Shown: in pieces, positions 1-8,194 of the stretch
Layout: each line of letters begins with the position of its first letter
How positions within the stretch are numbered: position 1 is the stretch's first letter
Source: Anaerolineae bacterium
Lineage (GTDB): Bacteria > Chloroflexota > Anaerolineae > Promineifilales > Promineifilaceae
NCBI GenBank assembly: GCA_023954475.1
Contig: JAMLHW010000004.1
Span: forward strand, 348,340-412,339
DNA: 64,000 nucleotides
Reading direction: 5' to 3'
Made by a program: the position numbers and the translations under genes
Notes under the pieces: generated by a model
What the model saw: only the letters and a program-made list of their open reading frames with translations
Database searches by the model: none
What the model was told of the DNA's origin: nothing

Positions 1-14
1 ACCCTATACCGCAA

Positions 15-1097
15 ATGGCAAAACCGTTCTCCAACACACTAGACGCGCCGCACTTGCTCTACAGCATGGGCATGTTGTTGTCGGGAATGCGGCTCGGCAA
101 GTCGATGACCGTCCTCGATTTTGGCGCGGGTACGTGCTGGTTTTCTCGTTGCCTCAACCAGATGCAATGCGTGACTATCTCTGTTGATCCGTCAGCATCG
201 GCTTTGGAAATGGGGCGGCGGCTCTTTGAGATGCAACCGATTTTGGGTGGAACGTTACAGCCACCTCGTTTTGTGCTTTTTGATGGCTATACCATCGACG
301 TCGCTGACGAAAGTGTAGACCGCATCGTCTGCTTTGACGTGTTTCACCACATTCCCAATCAGGAGCAGGTATTGCGCGAGTTTTACCGCGTTCTCAAGCC
401 GGGTGGCATTATCGGATTCAACGAACCAGGTCAAACGCATTCACAGACGGCGCAATCGCAATATGAGATGCGCAATTTCAAGGTTTTGGAGAATGATATT
501 CACCTTGACGAGATCAAGGCGCTGGCTGAAGGGATCGGTTTTGGCGAATTGCGTATCAAATTGTTGCTGACGCCAGATTTTGAAATGAGTTATGCGGATT
601 ATGTACGCACAACTAAGTGGAAATTACCACCGTCTGCGGCCAGGCACAACGCAGTGGCAGCAACACGTAATGGAACGGTGTTTTTCTTCACAAAAGGCAC
701 GTATATTAACGACAGTCGTAGCCACACGGGTTTAAGTCACCGGCTGGAGGTCTTATCGTACGACAAGTCAGTAACAAAGGGCCGGCCTTGTAACATTGTT
801 GTTCGCGCCTATAACACTGGCTCGGGTCGTTGGTTGCACGAAAATGTGGGCGATATTGGTGTTGTCAAGGCCGGCGTCCATTTGTATAAAGCGGATGGCA
901 CATTGCTCGATTTGGATTTCGGCCGAGGCGTGCTCCAATCTGATGTCATGCCGGGCGATTCGGCCGAAATTCCCATCTCCGTCACTTTCACTGAACCCGG
1001 CGAATATAAACTGGAAATCGATATGGTGTCGGAAGCTATCATCTGGTTCGGACTGCTGGACAGCGAGACGCAGACGATTCAGATAACCGTCACCTAA
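15..1097 (+). CDS. SAM-dependent methyltransferase with C-terminal Ig-like domain
   Basis: This is a class I SAM-dependent methyltransferase. Residues about 30-45 carry the glycine-rich SAM-binding loop (VLDFGAGTCWF), followed by an acidic end of strand 2 (SVDPS) and a Methyltransf_11-type motif (LREFYRVLKPGG) near residue 120. Residues about 235-360 form a separate beta-rich domain (start LEVLSYDKSV, end ETQTIQITVT) resembling the Ig-like C-terminal domains of Wzt-type polysaccharide exporters. That suggests a substrate in a cell-surface glycan; this part is inference. The reading frame is open upstream of the ATG to the window edge, so the protein may start before position 1. The gene ends in TAA seven bases before a decayed dinG fragment on the other strand. 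Confidence 0.8.
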   Translation: MAKPFSNTLDAPHLLYSMGMLLSGMRLGKSMTVLDFGAGTCWFSRCLNQMQCVTISVDPSASALEMGRRLFEMQPILGGTLQPPRFVLFDGYTIDVADESVDRIVCFDVFHHIPNQEQVLREFYRVLKPGGIIGFNEPGQTHSQTAQSQYEMRNFKVLENDIHLDEIKALAEGIGFGELRIKLLLTPDFEMSYADYVRTTKWKLPPSAARHNAVAATRNGTVFFFTKGTYINDSRSHTGLSHRLEVLSYDKSVTKGRPCNIVVRAYNTGSGRWLHENVGDIGVVKAGVHLYKADGTLLDLDFGRGVLQSDVMPGDSAEIPISVTFTEPGEYKLEIDMVSEAIIWFGLLDSETQTIQITVT

Positions 1098-1103
1098 ATG
1101 AAC

Positions 1104-1232
1104 TCAGCGTTCTCGGTTTTGCCAACGGTCGATGATTTCCGGCAATCGGCCGACGCGTTGTCTCAGTGTCGTATATTACGGTAACGCGGCGATGAACAGT
1201 TCGCCGTAGCGACGGCTCAGCACGCGCTTGTC
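1104..1232 (-). pseudogene. Duplicated 3' end of dinG (remnant)
   Basis: These 129 bases match the last codons of the intact dinG gene (4978-5106) without gaps, at a constant offset of 3874. In the core 1112-1232 I count 7 differences in 121 bases. The TGA stop is conserved. Five of the seven differences are silent in the dinG frame, one changes Cys to Tyr, and one changes a GAA codon to TAA, so this copy has an in-frame stop. Similarity ends abruptly at 1232. It is a dead fragment in the same orientation as the real gene and, with it, brackets the zinc-uptake operon. Confidence 0.88.
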
Positions 1233-1270
1233 TGAACGAATGCACCGGGACATCATTGCTCGGCGCTAAT

Positions 1271-2080
1271 TTATTGGTTGTAGTCGTAGGGCGTGATAGT
1301 AGCGTTCTGAATACGGTAGCCGGCTACGCCAATGTCAGTCGTTTGACCTTCGGCGAGAAGTTCGCCCACCACCCATACTGGGTAATACGAATCGCCCACA
1401 TCAACACCATTGCCGTCCGCTGCAGTGACATATACTGTTTGATTTGCAGGCGGTGGTGGCACATGGATACACGCGCCAAAATACGGTACGAGCAGGAATT
1501 CGGTAATCGTATCATCCTGGTATTCGAGAGGAGCGATAAAACCGGGAAGCTTGATCTTCTGTGCGTTTAGCTCACTGTTGATCGGTGCATTCATAAACTC
1601 TTCCTGCATCAGATCGTACAAATCCATCGCGGCAGAGTCACCGTCTTGCATCTGATTCAGTTCGTCCTGATATTTGGCCATGATATCTTCGGGACGAAAG
1701 CCGGGAGGCACCATCTCTTCCCATGCGAGTTCACGATATCCCTGGTCATCGATGACGACAGCGACAGGCGTGGCTTCGGCCGATTCCTGCGGTGTGGTAG
1801 GAACTTTGGGTAACGCTTCACCCAATTCGAACTCAGCTTCTTCTAGTGATGGCACATTAGGTGGTGTGGTCGGCATTACTGTCAATGTTGGCGGTGGTTC
1901 CATTGTCGCTATCGCAGTCGGATTCTCAGGAGTGGGTTCGGCCGAATTGTCCAATACAAGATCGGCAGGGGTCGGTGCGGCCACAGAAGGTGCTGCAGGC
2001 GCGCATGCTGCAAGAACGAACAGCAAAATAGATAACGATATCACGAGAAAACTGAAAGATTTCAAACGAAATGTAAGCAT
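1271..2080 (-). CDS. DUF3299 lipoprotein of a Zrg-like zinc uptake operon
   Basis: This is a secreted lipoprotein of about 269 residues. A hydrophobic signal peptide ends in the lipobox LAAC, followed by a Pro/Thr/Ala/Glu-rich linker to about residue 110. The C-terminal domain has the DUF3299 hallmark: LPGFIAPLEY, then LVPYFGACIHVPPPP about twenty residues on. In Gammaproteobacteria DUF3299 proteins are encoded beside LolCDE-like ABC genes and DUF2796 zinc-binding proteins (zrgABCDE in Vibrio), and the same four-gene set is seen here. It is last in the operon, a few bases after the permease. A TTG lies at 2089, but AGG sits too close to it, so the ATG at 2080 is preferred. A role in zinc acquisition is inferred from context. 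Confidence 0.82.
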   Translation of the reverse strand: MLTFRLKSFSFLVISLSILLFVLAACAPAAPSVAAPTPADLVLDNSAEPTPENPTAIATMEPPPTLTVMPTTPPNVPSLEEAEFELGEALPKVPTTPQESAEATPVAVVIDDQGYRELAWEEMVPPGFRPEDIMAKYQDELNQMQDGDSAAMDLYDLMQEEFMNAPINSELNAQKIKLPGFIAPLEYQDDTITEFLLVPYFGACIHVPPPPANQTVYVTAADGNGVDVGDSYYPVWVVGELLAEGQTTDIGVAGYRIQNATITPYDYNQ

Positions 2081-2092
2081 GCGTTTCAATAC

Positions 2093-3346
2093 CTAGATGC
2101 GAATCGACAAACCGTCCTCGACCGAACGTCGATATGCAACGATACCTGGAATCAGGCTGATTATCAGTGCCAACAAGATGGCGACACCGATCATCATCCA
2201 CTGTCCCCCGTCCGGCGGAGTTAAGGCGATCGAAATGCCATACAGTTCGGCCAACAATGGCCGCGCCATTGCCAGTCCAACATATAGCAGCAGCAGCCCA
2301 AACAAGCAACCAGCCACCACGATCATTAATGTTTCCAGCATGAACAGCAACAAGATATGGTACGGATGCGCACCAACAGCACGCAAGACTGCCATCTCGC
2401 GCCGCCGTTCGTTGAGCGTTGACAACACAGAAGTCAACATGCCGATCAAGGCGGAAAACAGTACCAGCGCCGCCAGCACAGCCAATACTTGTTCAAATAC
2501 GCCGATGGATCGCCACAATTCAGCAAGCGTTACGCCAGGCACAATCGCCTGGAGCGGCTCTTCCCGATATTCGTTGATGGCTCGCTGCACCTGAAATGTC
2601 TGAATCCGGTTTTCCAGACCCAGCATGAACGCGGTGATTGTTTGCGGCTCTAAATCAAATTTCCGTGCTTGTTCGGCCGAAATCTCAAGCGGCATACGCA
2701 CTCCAGCATTCCAATCGATGTGAATCGCCTCAATGCCCTCCAGCGAAATGTGCACAGTTCGGTCAACCGGCGTACCTGTACGTTCCAGAATTCCGACCAC
2801 GTGAAACGGCTTATCGTCGTGGGCGGCAAATTCAGTTGCAATTGCGCCATGTGAAATGATAATCTCATCTCCAAGCACATAGCCTAGTGAGTCAGCCACC
2901 TCCGCGCCCAGCACCGTGTCGTAGAGATCGGAAAATGGCACGCCTTCCTGGAATGCCAACGCCTCGTCCTGCCCATAACGATAATGTTGGAAGTAGTCTT
3001 CATTGGTTCCCATCACCCGAAAGCCACGATGCGAATCTCCCAATGAGATTGGAACAGTCCACGCTACTTCATCCAGTGCAGCAATATCCTGAAATGACTC
3101 CCACGATACATTATTGGTGGCGTTGCCAATACGAAACACGCTGTAGAGCAGCAAGTTGATCGATCCGCTCCGTGCGCCGACGATCAAATCAGTTTGTGAA
3201 ATTGTGTTGACAAAGCTATTGTGTGCTTCTTTGCGCACCTTATCCACGCCGAGCAGCAAAAACATGCTGACGCTAATTGAGAAGATGGTCAGCAGCAAAC
3301 CGACGCGTCGATGCCACGCGCTTTTGAATGCGATGCGCCAGATCAC
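2093..3346 (-). CDS. MacB/FtsX-type ABC transporter permease
   Basis: This 417-residue protein has the plan of the MacB/LolCE/FtsX permease family. It has one N-terminal membrane helix (about residues 15-35, LLLTIFSISVSMFLLLGVD), a large periplasmic domain to about residue 280, and three C-terminal helices with the cytoplasmic loop LNERRREMAVLRAVGA that contacts the ATPase. It starts at GTG in a GTGA overlap with the ATPase stop, implying translational coupling. Such permeases usually drive mechanotransmission rather than classical import. With the His-rich DUF2796 and DUF3299 neighbours the likely role is zinc handling at the envelope, by analogy with ZrgABCDE. Confidence 0.88.
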   Translation of the reverse strand: MIWRIAFKSAWHRRVGLLLTIFSISVSMFLLLGVDKVRKEAHNSFVNTISQTDLIVGARSGSINLLLYSVFRIGNATNNVSWESFQDIAALDEVAWTVPISLGDSHRGFRVMGTNEDYFQHYRYGQDEALAFQEGVPFSDLYDTVLGAEVADSLGYVLGDEIIISHGAIATEFAAHDDKPFHVVGILERTGTPVDRTVHISLEGIEAIHIDWNAGVRMPLEISAEQARKFDLEPQTITAFMLGLENRIQTFQVQRAINEYREEPLQAIVPGVTLAELWRSIGVFEQVLAVLAALVLFSALIGMLTSVLSTLNERRREMAVLRAVGAHPYHILLLFMLETLMIVVAGCLFGLLLLYVGLAMARPLLAELYGISIALTPPDGGQWMMIGVAILLALIISLIPGIVAYRRSVEDGLSIRI

Positions 3347-4074
3347 GTCTTTGCCAACTCCTGCCGGGAAACTGCCGCTCGGGCTGCTTCGTTGATCACA
3401 TCCATCTCGACAACCCGTGAAAACTGGTCGGCAAGATGGGCATCATGGCTGACAAAGATGAGCGTACACCCTTGCTGGTCCGCCTCGCGAAAGAGCAATT
3501 CCAGAAAACGACTGCGGTTATCGGCATCGAGTGCAGAGGTCGGTTCATCTGCGATCACGATTTCAGGCCCTCCGATCAATGCGCGAGCTACCGCGACGCG
3601 CTGCTGCTGGCCGACGCTGAGCTTGCCTGCCTGTTTAGTCAGTAAAGCAGACGGAACGTTGAGTGCTTCCAGAAGTTGCTTTGCCTGCTCTCTTGGGTTG
3701 CCTGCTTTCTCACGGCGGCGATGTGAAAACCAACATGGCAGCACGACGTTTTCTGCGATGGAGAGGTAAGGTAGCAAATTGAACTGCTGAAAGATGACGC
3801 CCAGATGATCGGCGCGAAATTGGTCACGTGCCCGCTGATTGAACTCATCTAGCCGTGTGCCGATGATAGTGACCGATCCGCTGGTTGGTTGATGAATGCC
3901 GGTCAGTAGATTCAGCAGCGTGGTCTTGCCACTTCCGCTGGCACCACGCAGCAACAGGTGCTCACCACGCTCGACTGAGAGATACGGAATGTACAGCAGG
4001 TCGTCTTCGTGCTTGTTCCACGCAAAGCGCAGATCACTCAGTGTCACAACGGCGTCAGACATGGCGTAGGTCAT
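3343..4074 (-). CDS. ABC transporter ATP-binding protein (LolD/MacB type)
   Basis: This 243-residue nucleotide-binding subunit has Walker A GASGSGKTT, the Q-loop in FQQFNLLPYLS, the signature LSVGQQQR and Walker B VIADEPTSALD followed by the switch His (VSHD). The short LolD/MacB-like layout pairs with the FtsX-like permease that overlaps its stop codon by four bases. It lies four bases after the stop of the His-rich DUF2796 gene, so the three are one transcription unit. The start could be the first ATG (4074) or the ATG four codons in. Confidence 0.92.
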   Translation of the reverse strand: MTYAMSDAVVTLSDLRFAWNKHEDDLLYIPYLSVERGEHLLLRGASGSGKTTLLNLLTGIHQPTSGSVTIIGTRLDEFNQRARDQFRADHLGVIFQQFNLLPYLSIAENVVLPCWFSHRRREKAGNPREQAKQLLEALNVPSALLTKQAGKLSVGQQQRVAVARALIGGPEIVIADEPTSALDADNRSRFLELLFREADQQGCTLIFVSHDAHLADQFSRVVEMDVINEAARAAVSRQELAKT

Positions 4075-4078
4075 ACTG

Positions 4079-4765
4079 CTAGCGCAGCATCACAACTGGG
4101 GTATCCGGGGTCGCTTCGGCCGAAGATTGCACGGTATCGGATATCCACTGTACGTCAAGGTCGGCGAAGTTGGGGAATCGCTCAAACAGCGCACTCAAAT
4201 CGAGGGACTCGATCGCTTCTGGGTTAGCGCAGGTCAAGGTGAAGGCAGCCTCAATGTCGCTGTGGACTTCTTCGTCGCCGTGATCGTCGTCAGCATGGTC
4301 GTCATCTGCATGGTCATCCTCATTGTCATGGTCTGAAGCAGATTCCCAATCAGAGATAATTGCTACCTCTTCAACTACGCACTCAGCGTCGTCATTGAAG
4401 CCTAAGAGGTCATCGTTTTCTAAAGATGCGAAAGCATCAGCAACGACTTGCTTATCACTATCGCTTGTCGGCTCATACTCAAAACCAACGATGTTGAAAG
4501 CGGGGGAATCGAGATCGGCTTGCATGTCGCTGCCACTCCAGGCAATAGTCAATGTCGCTGCACCGTGTTCGTGTGCACCGTGTTCGCGCATTTCAGCCGA
4601 ATCATGGTCATCGTCATGATCGTTATCGTGATCTTCGTCCACCGTATCAGCCCGTGCCGGAGCAACCGGTTCCGTTGACTGCGAGCTACTGCATGCCGAC
4701 GCCAACACGCCTATTGCCATCAGGCAGATTACCCCGAGCATCACTTGCTTCATAACCATTCGCAT
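4079..4765 (-). CDS. zrgA: DUF2796/ZrgA-like His- and Asp-rich zinc-binding lipoprotein
   Basis: This lipoprotein of about 228 residues has a signal peptide ending ASAC. The mature part holds two acidic, His-rich stretches typical of zinc-binding regions, one after the linker (DHDNDHDDDHD, then EHGAHEHGA) and one around residues 150-180 (repeated DDHADDDH). Between them is a beta-rich domain with LTIAW, FNIVGFEYEP and DDAECVVEE, as in DUF2796 (ZrgA). Start choice: ATG 4765 is preceded by AGGAG with an eight-base spacer, and the operator and promoter end just upstream. The frame stays open to 5050, but that part crosses the promoter and is not coding. First gene of the operon; the family is Zur-regulated in Vibrio. 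Confidence 0.85.
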   Translation of the reverse strand: MRMVMKQVMLGVICLMAIGVLASACSSSQSTEPVAPARADTVDEDHDNDHDDDHDSAEMREHGAHEHGAATLTIAWSGSDMQADLDSPAFNIVGFEYEPTSDSDKQVVADAFASLENDDLLGFNDDAECVVEEVAIISDWESASDHDNEDDHADDDHADDDHGDEEVHSDIEAAFTLTCANPEAIESLDLSALFERFPNFADLDVQWISDTVQSSAEATPDTPVVMLR

Positions 4766-4774
4766 TGTAAGGAC

Positions 4775-4803
4775 TCCTTTTTGATATAAAATATCAAAAA
4801 GGA
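4775..4803 (-). promoter_or_regulatory. Palindromic operator of the zinc-uptake operon
   Basis: A perfect inverted repeat with 13-bp arms (TCCTTTTTGATAT and its complement) around a 3-base AAA centre. It covers the predicted transcription start and the Shine-Dalgarno side of the DUF2796 gene, so a bound repressor would block transcription. A Zur/Fur- or ArsR-family regulator is inferred from the gene content; the regulator is not in the window. Confidence 0.75.
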
Positions 4804-4830
4804 TTATACAGAATTCATATAAGGATGCAA
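4803..4830 (-). promoter_or_regulatory. Sigma-70-type promoter of the zinc-uptake operon
   Basis: On the minus strand a -35 box TTGCAT (4825-4830) and a -10 box TATAAT (4803-4808) are separated by 16 bases. The -10 box abuts the palindromic operator, the usual geometry for repression. Confidence 0.7.
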
Positions 4831-4977
4831 GAGCACAAAATGCTACATTCGGTTTCTTTATCAACGCAATTTGGGGAAATGGATCGAAACAATTCAGGCT
4901 ATCTCTGCAAGCAAACGCAATCCGTGTGAATCGAATCACCCTTCCAAACAGCTTGTTTGGTGTACTCAATCTGGTGA

Positions 4978-7794
4978 TCAACGCGCTCGGTTTTGCCAGC
5001 GGTCGATGATTTCCGGCAATCGGCCGACGCGTTGTCTCAATGTCGTACATTCCGGTAACGCGGCGATGAACAGCTCACCGTAGCGGCGGCTCAGCACGCG
5101 CTTGTCCAGTACAACCACAATGCCCTCGTCGTCAATGCGGCGAATCAATCGGCCGAAACCCTGCCTGAACTTCAACACCGCCTCCGGAATCGTATACTCA
5201 TAAAACGCATTTTCAAACGTCTCCGACCGCGCCGCGATGATCGGGTCCGACGGCACATCAAACGGCAGCTTGACCAAAACCACCGCCGTCAACGCCGCAC
5301 CGGGCACATCGACACCTTCCCAAAACGAGCGCGTTCCCAGCAAAACCGCCCGCGCGTCCGGCTCTTTGAACTGATCGAGCAACTGCTGCCGCGCCGACCC
5401 TTCACTCTGAGCCAGCAGCGCGATGCCCAGCTCATCCAAAGCAGGCGCAATCGCCTGCGCCGTTTCCCGCAACTGCCGGTAGGATGTGAAAAGCACTAGC
5501 GTACGCCCTCCCAACGCAGCGACAATATCGACAATGGCCTGATTGACAACTCGTTGATAGCCAGGCTGATTTGGCTCCGGCACATCTGAACACAGGTAAA
5601 GCAGTGTGTTGCTTTCGTAATCAAATGGCGACCCTACCGCCAATTCATCACTGTGACCGGCATTCAAACGCGTGCGAATATAGTCAAAGTTCGCCTCGTC
5701 ATAGCGTCCAAGCGGTGCCGTGCGCAGTGTCGCTGACGTTAAAATCACGGCATCTAGCTGGTTGAACAGATGCTCCTCAACCAGTGGGCCGACATTGAGC
5801 GGTGCCGCATGCAGTGAAACGCGGTCGCGCCACACTTCCGCCCAGTAAATCATCTCGGTATTGGGCCGAGCAATAATCTGGTCGAGATTCAGGCGTGTTT
5901 CTTCAACGCCGGATGCATTCGCCATCAATGCTGCCTGCAATTCATCGGCATCTGCAATATCGAAATCCGCATTTTTTAGGTCAGCTAACCCTTTAGCGAG
6001 TTTGTTGAAATGTTTTTCGATGCGTTGCAGGGGCACATTGAGATTGTCCCAGGCAATGACGACGTCATCCCAACCCGGTTGGGTACGAATACCGTCGATC
6101 AGGCGTATCTGTTGCGCGAAATCAGAATTTCGGCCGAAATAATCGCTCAAGAAATAGCGCAACGTATCAAACAATTCATCCAATCGAATGTGGGCCAGTT
6201 GCCCTTCCTGACGCGCATCCTGTATTGCCTGGGCAAACACATCCTGTGCTTCCTGCGGTATGCCACCCAACTGGTTGAGCAATTTACCCAGCAGACCCGC
6301 ACGGGGACGCGTCACATCGTCCAGAATCGCCTCCAGAAACTTTTTGTCCGCCTGAAAACTCAGCCCGTTGGTGACCGCGTCTTCGAGATGATGCGCTTCA
6401 TCGATGATCAAATCACGGAATGGCGGCAAAATCTGGCTGCCGGTTGAGACATTGGCGAGCAAGAGTGAATGGTTGACAATGACGATATGCGCCATTTCGG
6501 CACGACGACGCGCGATGTGCAGCGGACATGATTCGAGCGCACATTCGTTCGTGCGACATTTGGCAACATCGGCGCTCAGACGCCGCCACGCCATGCGTTC
6601 ACCCGGTGTACGCAAGCTGATTTCGGAGACATCGCCAGTTTCACTGACACCCAACCAGAGCAGAATACGCGCATAGACGGCCATTTCATCGGCCGAACCC
6701 GGCCCATTGTGACGCATCTGCTTGAACAGGCGCGTACACAAATAATTGTTGCGCCCTTTGCGCACAGCAGCGCGAAACGCAATCGGAATCAATGCCTGCA
6801 GCGCAGGAATATCTTTATGCAGCAACTGATCCTGCAAGTTGATTGTGTTGGTTGAAATGACAACGCGTCGCCCATTGATCGCAGCCCAAAATGCAGCCGG
6901 TAACAGATAACCGATACTCTTGCCCGTGCCGGTACCTGCTTCAACTAGCAAATGCTGTTGTTGATTGAGCGCATGACCGACAGCGGCCACCATGTTGAGT
7001 TGTTGTTCGCGGAATTCGTAGGCCGGAAAATATTGGCTGAAATTGGCACCGGGTAGCAGCATCGACGCGATGGCATCGACGTCAATCGCTTCCAATTCGT
7101 GGTCTTCGCGTGCAATGACTGTTTGCCCCTCCAGTCGTGGGGGCCGGAACAGATTGGCGACACGGCTTCTGCTGACCGTACCACTGTCAAATGCGTTTTG
7201 CATACCCGATTGCGCCGCGTCGCGGAAGAAAACTGTCTCCGGCCAACCGATACCGTCTCCGGCTATGATAATCTCTTCCAGCAGCGGCAGCGGAATGCGT
7301 GCAGCGCGGTCGAGCAGCACTTCAAACAGGGACACGGTGTGGCGAGCATCGTTGAGGGCGCGATGATCCTGAAAACGGGCAAATCCAAAATGGGCGATCA
7401 GGTTTTCGAGGGAATATCGGCCGATTTCCGGTGCCAGGATCGACGCCAATGTGACTGTATCGACGCGATAATTGTTCATGGCCAGCCGTTCCGCTTGCAA
7501 AAAGCCCTGATCAAAGCCGACGTTATGCCCGACGAGGACGTGGTCGGCGATGATACGCTTAAGCTGGGCACGGACAGAAATCATGGCCGGTGCATCGGCA
7601 ACCATATTGTCATCGATGCCGGTCAATTGTGTGATTTCAGATGGAATCGGCCGATTGGGGTTGATCAGCGTTTCAAACGTATCGAGTGTCTTACCGTCAC
7701 GCCAGACAACAGCAGCGACTTCAATAATTGCGTCGCGTTGAGGGTTGAGACCAGTTGTTTCGACATCGACAAAGACGTAGGTGTTGGTGGGCAT
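4978..7794 (-). CDS. dinG: DnaQ-like exonuclease fused to DinG-type helicase
   Basis: This 938-residue protein has the Bacillus-type DinG layout. Residues 1-165 are a DEDDh 3'-5' exonuclease (Exo I FVDVETTG with D10 and E12; Exo III HRALNDA near residue 145). Residues about 245-930 are an XPD/DinG superfamily 2 helicase with Walker A EAGTGTGKS (285-293), a DEAH box (465-468) and C-terminal motifs including LLGTRSFWEGVDVPG and FRQGFGRLIRR. Four cysteines (about 353, 413, 418, 423) lie between motifs Ia and II, as in the Fe-S cluster of XPD-type helicases. This family unwinds DNA with 5'-3' polarity and acts in repair and replication restart. The final 129 bases are duplicated at 1104-1232. Confidence 0.93.
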   Translation of the reverse strand: MPTNTYVFVDVETTGLNPQRDAIIEVAAVVWRDGKTLDTFETLINPNRPIPSEITQLTGIDDNMVADAPAMISVRAQLKRIIADHVLVGHNVGFDQGFLQAERLAMNNYRVDTVTLASILAPEIGRYSLENLIAHFGFARFQDHRALNDARHTVSLFEVLLDRAARIPLPLLEEIIIAGDGIGWPETVFFRDAAQSGMQNAFDSGTVSRSRVANLFRPPRLEGQTVIAREDHELEAIDVDAIASMLLPGANFSQYFPAYEFREQQLNMVAAVGHALNQQQHLLVEAGTGTGKSIGYLLPAAFWAAINGRRVVISTNTINLQDQLLHKDIPALQALIPIAFRAAVRKGRNNYLCTRLFKQMRHNGPGSADEMAVYARILLWLGVSETGDVSEISLRTPGERMAWRRLSADVAKCRTNECALESCPLHIARRRAEMAHIVIVNHSLLLANVSTGSQILPPFRDLIIDEAHHLEDAVTNGLSFQADKKFLEAILDDVTRPRAGLLGKLLNQLGGIPQEAQDVFAQAIQDARQEGQLAHIRLDELFDTLRYFLSDYFGRNSDFAQQIRLIDGIRTQPGWDDVVIAWDNLNVPLQRIEKHFNKLAKGLADLKNADFDIADADELQAALMANASGVEETRLNLDQIIARPNTEMIYWAEVWRDRVSLHAAPLNVGPLVEEHLFNQLDAVILTSATLRTAPLGRYDEANFDYIRTRLNAGHSDELAVGSPFDYESNTLLYLCSDVPEPNQPGYQRVVNQAIVDIVAALGGRTLVLFTSYRQLRETAQAIAPALDELGIALLAQSEGSARQQLLDQFKEPDARAVLLGTRSFWEGVDVPGAALTAVVLVKLPFDVPSDPIIAARSETFENAFYEYTIPEAVLKFRQGFGRLIRRIDDEGIVVVLDKRVLSRRYGELFIAALPECTTLRQRVGRLPEIIDRWQNRAR

Positions 7795-7862
7795 GGACAG
7801 ACTTTCCGGTGCTGACGATGCCGCAGATTATAGCACAAATTTTCGGTTCACGTCGGTGACAG

Positions 7863-8135
7863 TTATGGCTCAGGCGGACCAAATGGACTGATGGGGGGAT
7901 TGGAAAACGGGCCGGTGATGTCATCGTCCGCTGCTGTTTCCCATGTCTGATCCAGCCGCTGAACGGCATCCCGGTTCACCAGAATGGTGTACAGATTGTC
8001 TTGCGGATCGATTGCAATCACGCCAAACTCCGCATCGATCTCATCCGGTGACAGACCGTACCGCTCGCAGACATCAGCCACCGTCGGCGGCTCACCGTCC
8101 CATGTAAACGTGTACATTACTTGATCGGACTTCAT
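7863..8135 (-). CDS. Small protein next to subtilase, unknown function
   Basis: A 90-residue protein I cannot assign to a named family. It begins MKSDQVMYTFTW, then DGEPPTVADVCERYGLSPDE (helical, acidic), a compact beta segment (FGVIAIDPQDNLYTILVN) and a Pro-rich acidic tail (PFSNPPISPFGPPEP). No signal peptide or membrane segment. The frame continues upstream to 8204, but that part runs through a transcription-terminator hairpin, so the ATG at 8135 is taken as the start; it has no clear Shine-Dalgarno. It follows the subtilase gene, with the hairpin between. A propeptide-like chaperone, inhibitor or substrate of the subtilase is possible; this is conjecture. Confidence 0.6.
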   Translation of the reverse strand: MKSDQVMYTFTWDGEPPTVADVCERYGLSPDEIDAEFGVIAIDPQDNLYTILVNRDAVQRLDQTWETAADDDITGPFSNPPISPFGPPEP

Positions 8136-8153
8136 GTCATCATTATAACGTGA

Positions 8154-8184
8154 AAAACCGGGTTTCCGGCAGAAACCCGGTTTT
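8154..8184. terminator. Bidirectional hairpin, copy 1 of the ACCGGGT repeat
   Basis: A perfect inverted repeat with 13-bp arms (AAAACCGGGTTTC and complement) and a 5-base loop, in the gap between the subtilase and the small gene after it. The A-rich left and T-rich right flanks suit a rho-independent terminator in either direction. The same core is found at 11358-11390 and 34374-34404. Confidence 0.7.
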
Positions 8185-8194
8185 ATAAGTTCAT

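Noticed and set aside
4766..5050. N-terminal extension of the DUF2796 protein by 95 residues
   Set aside because: It would run through the promoter, operator and the end of dinG; the downstream ATG has a good ribosome site and begins a signal peptide.
7099..7815. Plus-strand open frame of 238 codons opposite the dinG exonuclease region
   Set aside because: Antisense to conserved exonuclease motifs and without any recognisable domain.
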